Source: Bimuria novae-zelandiae CBS 107.79
Lineage: Eukaryota > Ascomycota > Dothideomycetes > Pleosporales > Didymosphaeriaceae
NCBI GenBank assembly: GCA_010015655.1
Contig: ML976714.1
Coordinates: 355,666-419,665 of the forward strand
Direction: 5' to 3'
Length of the DNA: 64,000 nt
Shown here: positions 47,995 through 58,578 of the stretch, one piece after another
How the letters are laid out: each line of letters opens with the position of its first letter
Numbering within the stretch: the stretch's first letter is position 1
Translations under genes and position numbers: made by a program
The notes under the pieces: model-generated
Seen by the model: the letters and a program-made list of their open reading frames with translations, nothing else
What the model was told of the DNA's origin: nothing
The model's database searches: none

Positions 47995-50030
47995 CTGCTG
48001 TTGCAAGCGCTGTACACTCGTGGTGAAGACATTTTTAGTGCACTGGCGGCCAAAAGCCATAAAATCCATCCCTTGCTGTTTTAGAATCCCCCGCACACAC
48101 TCAACCGTAGGTTCGAACAATTGATTTTTCAGGTTTGCGGTAGAAGTCCGAGACAAAGAGGAAGCAGGCACATTCGGTCCCAGAGTAGATATTTTGTAAG
48201 CAGGAATATAGGGACAACAAGCTGTATTGCTATCTGCAGAAAAGAGTGTGTGGGGTGAGGTCTCTCTTCAGCGGAGAGAGCGCGGGGGAGAGTCTGTTAG
48301 GTCAATAGTCCATGCACCTCAGTAGTACGTTCCATGTATACTACCTCTGACGTCAGTCACATGGCTACATATTTTTAGTCCACCACGTTCCCAGGCCATA
48401 GTCTTGTGGGAGCCCGCATTTTGGAACGAACAGCGACCACGGCACCATAATAATTCACGGGTACTTTTTTTAAGTGCGATAGAACTCCATAAAAAACGGC
48501 TACCAACACATCAACTGCCATAATACCCCTTTTTAGTCCACCCACGGCCCCAAGTCATTGCTTTGTGAGAACGGCCATTTTAGTCCACCTCCACACACGA
48601 GCTCATAGGCTCAAATAAGTGCCATCTCAGTGTGCGGTAGATGTCTGCGAAGACGGCAAGCGAGCATATCGCAAGTGCTGTGCTTGTCTTTTAGAGTACT
48701 CGCAACTCCAAGCCATCAGCCTGCGCTAGCCATTTTAGTGGACAGGCCTGGAAATGGACACGTGGGTAGTGACATGGAAGTTTTGGGAGCACTGGGGATT
48801 CCAGGTCATGTCGGCATAGACCAGTTAATTTGAGGCGATGGCGGCTCCAGGGCATGAGAGGAAGCCGAGTATTACTTTCGCAGCTCTTGTAAACAACACC
48901 ATGAGTAATGGGTCATCAGCTTTTTAGGCAGACACAACCACGGAACCAAGCCATACAGTATAAAAATAGCGCATTGTGGACCAGCCGACTCCAGCCATCG
49001 GAATTAGGACCTCTTCTTTTAGACCATCTCTGCTCCTGACCATCGGGTGGAATCTGTTCGCGTTTTTGAAGCACCTGCGATCACATCATCAACATCTTCC
49101 GGAGTCTATTTAACCGCTCACTACTCTACGCCATGCTTCGCCTCGAAGCAATTTCCGACTACCCCTAAGACTACATTATGTCCTCTTACCTCCTTTTTTT
49201 AATCTACCTATAAGCACTCTAACTTTAATCTGCGCTCTTATTTTAGCCCACCACGCCTCCACACCATTCCAAAAACCCAGCTCTTTTTTTGGCCCACCCA
49301 CGCCTCCAGACATCCACACCCACCCCTAACACTTTTTCAAACCCCTGCAACCAAACCACGGATTCCTTGGGTCTTTGTTTTTGGACCGCCAGCGCCTCCA
49401 GACCATTATGATGAGTTCATGGATTTTCAACAACGCGGCCTGAAGGCATGTGAAGAATTCTATGAAGGTTTTAGACCACGGTGCATCCACGCCATTGCCC
49501 GGCGAGCCTTGTTTTTTGGGACCACCCGCGCCTCCAAGCCATGCATCGCATAGTTCTCCGATTTTGAACCAAACATGATCCCAGGCCATTAGCCAGTAGC
49601 ATGCAAGCTTTCGGTCCACCCGCGAGCCCACGACATGCTATGGTGCCAGACAGGATTGTTAGACCCACCGACGCAGAACGAGAACATTCAAAGCCGCTCG
49701 CCTTGTTTTAGTCCACCCCATGCTCTTTGTCAATCTTCTTTTAGTCCACCACGATTCCAAGTCATGCCACGTACGTTTCGTCGTTTTCTTAGTTCACCCA
49801 CGACCGTACGCCATACACTGCACTGGACGTTTTTTTTAGTCCACGCCTAACTTTACACCATGCTTTTTGCCAGCCCATGTTTTTAGCCCAACCACGACTC
49901 CACGCCATGCTTCGAGGCTAAGTGTTATTTTATTCTCCCACAACTCCACGCCATGCCACGTACGTCTTGTCGTTTTTTGTCCACCCACGAGCACAGGACC
50001 CATAATAGTGGTATCGACCAACTTTTAGTA
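47995..50030 (+). repeat. Array of TTTTTAGTCCACC...CCATG modules
   Basis: Many diverged copies of one module, TTTTTAGTCCACCACG followed by CTCCA and GCCATG, lie mostly 40-65 bp apart. Clear examples are near 48371, 48531, 48574, 49242, 49738, 49831 and 49880. In the last kilobase a higher-order period shows: CATGCCACGTACGT occurs at 49763 and again at 49952, 189 bp apart, with about four T-run boxes between. The box differs from that of the 40-kb array (TCCACC instead of AGCCACC) but has the same T-run-AG...CATG form. No gene is supported. Confidence 0.75.
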
Positions 50031-50423
50031 CCCCGCCTGGGCCGCACAACTGTGAAGAAGCAAAAACCAGCACTCCGAGAGCAGTTTATATAGCCCACTC
50101 TGAGCGAAGACGGATGCGATGAAGGTCACGCAGCAGGTGGGAGTGGAGGGGCGGAATGGTACCGCGTGCAACTGAGGGACGGCACAGTCGTTGAAATGAC
50201 ACATGCTGAAGAGGTTGATCAAAGATGTTAGTTGACCATAGATGTGATATAGCTACAACGTAAAGGAAAATATGCCACCAAATCGTCGCCGAAGCGAGAT
50301 GCCAAAAATCCGTAAAACATCGCGCAAAATGCAGTTCATCCCCCAGATTCCGCGCCAATCCCATCACAAGCGCGATCCCCCGCCCGTCCAAACACCCCAC
50401 CCCGTCACTTTCAACGCCGAAAA

Positions 50424-52020
50424 TCAATAATCCTCTTCCTCCTCCTCACTCCCCCCTCCAACCTCATCCTCAACCTCCTCATTCACCAACCCCCCCACCT
50501 CCCCACTCCCCCTCACCAACTCCCTCGCCACCCCCCTCCCGACCTCACAATCCTCCATCACCAGCAGAATCGTCAGCTCCGGCACTAGCACCGCCTGCAC
50601 AAACATCGCGAACCCCGAGCGCCCGACCACAGGGTCCCTTGCGGCGACTTCGCGGATGTCGCTAGAGAGGTCGGCGGTTATGGTTTCCATCATTACGCGC
50701 TTCCCGCGCGGGCCGTAGTATCCCGTCCCTGACGACGCGAGGTCAAACTTTTCGGCGGACTCTTTCTCCGCCTGTGATTGAGTGCGATGCGCGCGTTTGG
50801 AAGGTAAAGCGGCGGCTTTCCCGGAGACGAGGCGCGAGGCGTGGCGCGTTCTGAATTCGCTCTCTTCTTCCGTCTCGTTGCGGAGTAGTGCGATTAATTC
50901 TGCTCGGTAGTCGCGTATCCGATGTGGCAGGGCCTTCCAGTCTATCTCTGGAAACCCTTGCGCTTTGTACTCCTTTCGTGCTTTTGACCGCTTGTGCTCT
51001 TTGCAGAAGAGCATTTGGTTGCGCACTGTTCTGTGCGGGTGGGTTGTCCAGAAGTGTAGCTGCTCGTCTTCGTCGACGGGGTCTTGACAGAGGGCGCAGA
51101 TAGAGTTGGGCGAGGGTTCGGGTTCGAGTTGGGAGAAGGTGAGTTCTTGTTCGAGGGCTTGGAGCGTGTCGTCGTCGTCGTCGGAGGAGGAGACCAGAGA
51201 GGTAAGAGGCGAGCTGGGAGCTGTCTCTGGTGTATTGGCGTTGCTAGGAAGGGAGGAAGTTGCAGCGTAACGCGCGGCGACTCTCGGGAGGGCTGACGTG
51301 GGTTCTGCTGCGGGTGAGGGTAGTTCGTCATCGCTGATGTCGGCATAGCGCTTCTCGCTGCTGAAAGCATTGTCGAGGTAGTCGATATGGCTGAGATTGC
51401 CCTGCTTAGGTATGAGCATCGGGGCCACCGCTGGGAGACTGTCAGTACATTCAAACAGCGTCGCAACATCTAATCCACTCACGCTTCTGTTTCCCAAACG
51501 TTCGCTTCGATGTGTACGTTATCGGGGGTGTGGTGTGCACATTCGGGATTCGCGCTTTCTTCTTTGACAGATATTCTATGCAGAAGTCTACGGATTCTGG
51601 TCCTCTCTTCGCACCGGAGTTCGACGGTCCTTCCTGGCTATTCTCCTTCTCTTCCTCCACGAAGCTGTCTTTGTGTTTCAAGCCCCTCATGAAGCTCCCT
51701 CGCTGCGGTGGTCGTATCGATTTCGACTTCGTCCCCGGACTGGGCACTCCAGCCCTCGCTTTTGTAATTCTGCCAGTGTTTCTCCGCATTGACTTGTTGG
51801 AACCCTGGCTGAATCTCGGCGTTGGTGGTGCAGAAGCATCGTCTTGGGAAGACATGGGATCGGCGAGTATTTCTTCTTCGGTCATCTGCGGCCTGCAAGC
51901 TTTGCCCCTCCGCATGGCGCTTGTCGTTTGCTGTGTCTCTTCATGGGCGTCGGAACTAGCGTGCGGCTTGTTGCCGACAATGCGCAACAAGGGTGCGCTA
52001 CGCCGTGACAAAGCAGGCAT
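50424..52020 (-). CDS. Rtc4-like domain protein
   Basis: Exons 52020-51483 and 51430-50424, with a 52-nt intron (GTGAGT donor, CCCAG acceptor), give 514 residues. The first ATG in good context is MPALSRRSAPLL at 52020. The N-terminal half is basic, Ser/Pro-rich and probably disordered. The C-terminal half contains the Rtc4-like block: CALCQDPVDEDE, LHFWTTHPHRTVRNQMLFC, FPEIDWKALPHRI and GYYGPRGKRVMM, ending in a very acidic tail. Yeast Rtc4 was named from a telomere-capping genetic screen; its biochemical role is not established, and a nuclear role here is inference. The conserved Cys/His residues suggest a possible metal site. Confidence 0.82.
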
Positions 52021-52488
52021 GTTTCTGATAAAATTGGGGTAAAAAATAAGCGCATGCGAAGTTGGTAGCACAAGAAACTGCTGCAGTGTGCGCAGTTGGA
52101 GGGCGGATGCGGGGACTGGCAAAGTGACGCGGGAAAGCGCGTAACATTCGCGACTTCTCGATCGCTAATCGACGCCAGGACCCGTGACCATCCCAGGGCC
52201 TGTGCGCACTTAAACACTGCTTCAGCGCTACAATCGCCTTATCCATACTTGGTCGAAAGTCTGTACAAGTTTGAAGTTCAAAGATTATCGACATTAAAGC
52301 CCATCAGCGAAGAGGTATAGAACAGCACTCCAACAAAGCAAGGATACAAAGACCAACCCCTGCAATCCAAGGCCCCACTTTTCCAACCCTTTTTGTGTCC
52401 CATTATCCAATCGTCCAACCGTCCAATATCAGCATAGAATCATAAGTCATATACAAACGTCGCTTCCCCTTTCGTGGCGAGCCTCCCA
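52021..52488. other. Intergenic spacer, Rtc4-like promoter and PhoD-like 3' side
   Basis: Short spacer between two genes on the same strand; nothing else recognised. Confidence 0.45.
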
Positions 52489-55400
52489 CTACTTCCAAAT
52501 CTGCCACTTTTTTTTCTTTGGTGGCACAAAGCTCTCGACACTCCCATCATCATCGTCGCCTGTACGGTAACTTCTACCATCCAGACTATCCTCCTCTTCC
52601 TCTTCACTATCTGCATATTTCCCTCTACCCAGATACCTTGCTCCTACTCCAGCCTCGCCATCCCTCCCATTTTTCGCACCGTGGGCAAAGTACCCATCGT
52701 CACCAGTATCATCTCTTGCTTGCATGTCTCTCCTCGAGTAGGGGCTCTCTGGCCCGGCTCCTACAATAGCTGGGTGTGGCGGATAGCTGTCGCGATTCGA
52801 CCGACCATGGCTCGGCGTAGGAGCAAGGACATGCGCCTCGTGCTCAAACTTCTCGCCACGATGCTGATTCAGGATACCGCCCATGCTCTTCCGGTAGGCT
52901 TTGGGTTCTGGCTCTTGGGGAGCCTGTTCCTGGGAGCGACGGGGCGGTAACTGTGATGAGTGGGATGCGTTGTGATTTGGCTGCCGAGAGAAGTGCGATC
53001 GCGATGGAATCGCTGCCGTCTGCGTCTGCACCGTCTGACTGTCGTATGTAGGAACGGGTGCGCTGACGTGCCGTTGGCGCTGTGCGGCCACAGATTCCCA
53101 GGCAGAAGATGGCTGGCTGGAGGGCGGCTGGTGCGACGGCCTGATATCGACGCTTTGCCGCCGGTTTTGGGTCCAGTTTGGTCCGCCGCGGACGGATGCG
53201 GGTTCTCTGTCTGTGGGGGTATGAGGGTCAGCATGGTCAGCAAGAGCTTGTGACTGGGAGGATGCGTGCTTGCGGGTAGTGAAGCCTGGGATGATGATCC
53301 TAGGGCCCACTTTATACCTTTGGCGTACACGCTCCTCCTCGTCCGGTTCCTCTTCACTGCCATCTTCCTCCTCTGACCCTTCTGTATGCGAGTACCCGTC
53401 ATCACCGATTGTACGACGACGGCGCTTTCCACCAAAGACCCCAAACACGCTGCTGATCCGAGATTTGCGACGCTCCTGGTTATCTTCACCGGATTCAGGG
53501 GTGGTATAGTCTAGAGCAGGCACAATGAGATGATAAGGAGTCGTAATGCCGGCTGGATCGTGCTGCGAGACTTCCAAGTTAAGACATATGTCGAGGCCGC
53601 CTTCCAGATTAATGGGTTCTCCCTCTCGCTTCATGCCCTTTTTGCCCAGTATACTAGGGCGGCGGTAGAAACTGGGTTGACCATCGGTCGAGGCGCGAAC
53701 AAGAGATGGGCGATGTGCTGGGACACTGTGGGATGAATGCGCTGGGTTCACAATGTCAACCGAAGCCCTCCTTTTGAAGAGCGAAGTAAGAGAGTTGCGT
53801 CGAGAACGAGGGCGCTCGGACGGTTCAGGCGAGAACGACGACTGAGGCTCATCTGCGGCTTGTCGATCATGTGCTACAGTATTCGCCGGATTGTTATAAT
53901 AGGAAATTGGAGGAGCCCGTTCCTTCCGTCTGCCCGATGAGCTCATGCGCCGTACCAGGTTGCCGGGTGTATAATCGGACATAGTCCTGGCGAGCCTTGG
54001 CCCGTCTGGACCTGGGGATTCGGGTGGTGTATCTGGTGGCAAAGCTCCTGGTTCGTATGCCCGAAGACTACACCAGTTCCGGCGTTGAAGCAAATGATTG
54101 TTGTTTCTCTTCTTTCCGTCAACATCGTGAGTGAAAAGGGGAATCATGCCCTCGTCAGTATCCGCATCTAGATGATGCACCTTGTTCCGCTTGTTTATGA
54201 TATCCGCCATGATCTCCGGAGGTGGTGTGTTGACGATCGCGGAGGAAATGACGTTGGGCATGTACCGGTGATCTTTGTCCTTTGGAATGTTCAACTTTTT
54301 GTTCGAATAGAACACACCTACAGCAGCCAGGTGAACATCACCGCCCAGGATCGTCACCCGGACGGATTTCGTGCGGGCGATATGTTGCAGCTCATGTATA
54401 AACCAGTTGCGTTCGTCTTTGTGGTGCTTCGCCGTCCAGTGGTCGTCGAGGTCGTCAAGAATTTCCACTCCTCCATCAAACTTGTTAACAAAATTACCTA
54501 GAAGACCCATGCGTCCAAGCGCTTTGACGGGGTCCATGAGTCTGCTAGTCAAAACGTTCTCCAGAAAATTCAGCCGTGGGTACGCTATCGGAACACCGAG
54601 CAGCACTAAGAGGTGCTTCGTCTCACCCTGGATGATTTCTTCTTCCAGACGATCGAAGATGTTGTCGTAAGAGTCCTCAGTGAGGATCTCGTCTCGTTGG
54701 CGTTCGGTACGACAATCCAAGCCCAGAAACGCTACCTCTCTGCCAAGGTGCATGAAGACGCTTCGAGATTGCTCCTTTATGTAAGGTCCAGGATGAGCGC
54801 CCAGGACCCACGAAGGCTCGGTAGCTCTAGTTTCGGCTGGGACTGACTGATGCTGAAAAAGCATGTAGTATTTGAAGGCGACGGCGCCAATCCCGGTGAA
54901 CACTGGCGTTTCCATGAAGTGATGTGGATATGAACCGTACCCCTAGGCCAGTCAGTACTATAACAGTTGGAACCATCACGTGCACTTACATCTATAATGT
55001 CGTGATCATCCCAGATGTTGATCATGGGTATTTGCGAGTTTGCCATACCGAATAAACCTTGTGAGAACCACATGGAATATCGATCCAAGTAGAACTGTTC
55101 CAGCTCATTCTGTAACTCTTCGGAGAACGGAGTCCGATGCTTTTGCCAGAGATTGTTACTCTCAGTCCATTGTTTGAACAAGGTCGTGTCGCGCATCGCG
55201 GCGTCGTTGTAGATCTGATCACCGCCGCCGATCATGACATGAAATGGTCGTGTCTGGTGGTTGTTCAACACGTCTCGCCACATTGGATCCGGACCACAGA
55301 ATTCTTTCGAGTCTACGCTGAGCGAAAACCCATTGCAGCTGTGGAACATGATGTTCATAGTTTCACCCTTGGCAGGGACCCAGAAGCCAATCGCAGGTCC

Positions 55401-57719
55401 CCGATTGATCCTGTACGCAATACGCGCTTGTTTCGATCCGAGCTCGACTTCAAGGTTGAATCGCCAGAAAGTAACACCTCTTTCGGCATGGAGCCTGACA
55501 GCTGGCAATTCCTTGAACTTGCCCAGTTTCTCTCCATCCCTCTTCTTAACACGGGAGGATTTCTGGGTCCCAGTACTTTGTGGGCCTAACGAGCTCCGTA
55601 GTTCCGAAAACAGACCAGTATCATCTTCTACACGAGAAATGTCTTGGTCTTCGGGGATCTCATCGATGGCTTTGGCGTACAGGGTCTTTCCAGTTCGCGA
55701 CACCTTGATCTGGCCTTCCAGTGGGTCAATGTAGGCCGGGTTTAGATTTTCGGGGTCGACATCGTCTGGAGGGTGAGGTAGTAAATCCATTGGCTGTTTG
55801 AACAGGTGTAACGTGGGAGTCTTTTGGTAGGATGACTGCTCATCGGTGGTCACAATCATTACACTTCCACGCCATATCTCCCGTTCCCTACCCGTTTTAC
55901 TCTTATCTCGACGGAGCCCGGTATAGCGAAGAAGAGGTCCACACTTGAGGTACAAAGGTGGGTTGAAACTGGTTTGTGTGGTGGGCGGATCCACGTAACC
56001 GTCGTAGGATGGCTCTGCGTAGCTACCAGAGCGCCGCCGGCGTGATGACGAACTCTCTTCCCACCAAGCTTTGTTGCCACCCGTACTGTTGGCCCTCTGC
56101 GGAGTATCCAGGTCTAGATCATCCTCTGCGAGTGTTCCGACTGTGCCATTCTTCCACTCCTCTAACATCGGCGGTGCGAGGTATCGTCGGTCTGGGTTGC
56201 CTGCTGGAGAGAAGACGTTGCCCACGCTCTGATCGCGAGCCTCAGGCTGTGCATATTGCACGTCCGGCGTGGAATCAGTGAAGCCAACACTTCTCCGATT
56301 TGCTGCAGGAGCCATCGGTGCTCCATGAGGAGGGCGAAGTTGATCGCCTCGGTTCAGATTGTTTTTGTGGTCGATCTGTTGCTGTTCCATCTCCATCTGT
56401 GCTTGAATGATGCCACGACTGTCCCTTTTCCTTTCATTCTTGACGGTATCCTTCGGCGAAGGAGGTAAATCTTTGGACAGTCTTCTGCTGTCGTACCGCG
56501 CAACATCGGCACCTGCATGTCGCGATGCATGTGGGGGCTCTTCCACCCCGAAAAGTCCTAGGCCTGACGGCACAGGAGCAGGTTTGCGCTCAAACGTCTG
56601 CGCAGGCTTGCTGGGCGCATCGGTGTTTCTGCTCGTTCCTGATCGGTCGCGGAAGCTACCAGATCCACGTGCGACTTTGACGCTAGGCGGAAGCCCGATA
56701 TCTCCCTCTGCGTGATGCAAAGAGTGTCGGCGATTGTGAGATCCATACGGAATGTATTGGCCCCTGGACTGAGATGGCACCATGTGCGAACCCGGCTGCG
56801 CACCGCTCCCTGAAGGATCCCATGGATCGCTTAAGTCATAGTGATACCCACCATCGGACTCGCTTATGTCATCCGGTAGGGGCGACTTCGACTTCTTTTG
56901 GACTGGCATGGAGACATGGCGCTTGGTGCTCGCGGTGTGTTTCGGAGCTTGCCCAGGGCCTGCGACGGGTCCAGAAACAATACGCTGCTGCTTTGCTGCC
57001 ACCTCTCGAGCGGCTTCTTGGTGAGCGGCTTCCTCTCGAGCAGCTGCCTCCCGCTCCCGCGCACGTCGAGCCCGTGACTCTGCCTCGGCCTTCTCTTGCG
57101 CTGCCAGCTCCATTTCCAAGATCCTGGCCCTCCGCTCCTCTTTGCTTATGTCATCCAGCTTTCCCTCTAGCTTCTGGAGTGGAGACCTGTCCGGCACCGA
57201 CGGTCGGCGGCCCGAGTGCCTGCGTGCCACGCCCTCGGCTGCTCCCGACAGTGATTGTGGCGGGGAATATGGCGGCGAACGTAGCTGCTGCAGCCGCTCA
57301 GCAGGAATTGTGATGTTGGGCTGCTGGCGGCTTGCATTCATGTATATTGTTGGGTCTCGATGACGACCGGACGGAGAGCGATGGGGCCCCCTCGAGCTGC
57401 TCTTGGGCGCATAGGGGTCTTTGTACGACACTGGAGGCGGCGCTCGCGGGACGTCTGGTGCTGCCGGCGAGGAAGGCGGTGGTATATGCTGGCTGTGTCT
57501 TCGACGATGCGATGATGTGCGCGATACGCCATTGGCCCCCGAGGAAGGTGCTACGGGTTTTGCTGAATTGCTGGGCACTGTGTTCGGAGGCGCTGGTGCT
57601 TGCGCTGGTTGCGCATCCATGGGCCGCCGATAGCTGGCGCCCTTCTTGGAGTAGCCATCGGGAAGCGACTGCTGCGAGCTGAAGGCAGGAACAGCACCGT
57701 CGCTGCCGCGGTTCTCCAT
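52489..57719 (-). CDS. PhoD-like phosphatase domain protein, large fungal form
   Basis: Exons 57719-54990 and 54942-52489, joined through a 47-nt intron (GTAAGT donor, CTAG acceptor), give 1727 residues. The first ~550 residues are low-complexity with a Glu/Arg/Ala-rich coiled-coil segment. The metallophosphatase core shows GGGDQIYND at about 831, WDDHDIIDGYGSYP at about 903 (crossing the splice site) and GGDVHLAAVG at about 1110. These are the metal-ligand blocks of PhoD-like enzymes. The last ~450 residues are disordered, with an acidic patch and a Lys-rich end (PPKKKKWQIWK). It probably hydrolyses a phosphoester; the substrate is unknown. Large PhoD-like proteins of this build are widespread in filamentous fungi. 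Confidence 0.9.
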
Positions 57720-58578
57720 GCTGCGACGCGCCAGGGCGGCGGGGAAGAACTGTCCGCCGTAAGGGACAGTGGCAGACAGGTGTTCTGTAAATCTGCGGTG
57801 GGGTTACACTATTCACAAGCTGTCATTGATTTTTATCCAATTGGGTTCGAGATGGGTCTGCAGCTGCTGCAGCTACCCTAACGGCGTGCCGACTTGCGTT
57901 GGACAGATGCAGTGGATGGCCGCAGGAAATGCTCGACGGGAACACAACGGGGACAGACGCCAAAAAAAAACGACTCAATTGCACGCGTAACAGAATGATT
58001 TGTATGTACATGCAGGCAGAGCGAGGAGCGCGCTCGCTGGGGCTGATATCCACCGCGGCCAGCGCATCACCGCGAGAAAGATGGAGGCGGGAAGCGGGAA
58101 TGAGTGGCTGGGCCGCACATCGCGCCTTCCCGTGGTGGGTTAGGCGGCGCCTTCTCGTTCTGGGCGGCGCTTGCCCTGCGTGCACCGTCAACGTGGAACT
58201 TGCGTCTAAGGGAGGGAGGCATCAATAGACAACGTCAAAACGTCAACTCTTCCACCCACTACCACACATCCATACCAGCGACACCAGGTGTCCGCTTCTC
58301 CCCTGCTTTTAGCCACTGCATTGCTTTGCCGACCTGCTATCCCGAGCGGAGCACCGTCGACTGCGCAGCCCCATGCAGCTGGCCCACCACCAGTAGTCTT
58401 ACCCGAAACCCTTCCCTCACCACCAACTCCTTCGCTGCCTCAACCTCCGCTCCTACAACAATCACCTCATCAACGAGGCCACCGTCGCTCGTTCACGCAC
58501 TCCTGTCTCGACTCATTTATTGTACATAATTTCTTCGGGCGTGTGTATGCTCTAGGCAGCCCCATAGCAGCAGTCGCA
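57720..58578. other. Divergent promoter region between PhoD-like and kexin genes
   Basis: About 860 bp with both start sites facing away. The kexin frame is open upstream to 58288, but this part is Pro/Ser-rich and has no signal sequence, so it is treated as 5' leader. Confidence 0.5.

Noticed and set aside
40120..50030. T-run-AG followed by CCACCATG read as 3' splice sites plus Kozak starts of many small exons
   Set aside because: No matching donor sites or continuing coding frames follow the boxes, so exon structure is not supported; the resemblance is noted only.
58288..58578. 97-residue N-terminal extension of kexin
   Set aside because: Low-complexity Pro/Ser-rich sequence placed before a clear signal peptide; the ATG at 58579 gives the expected secretory N-terminus.
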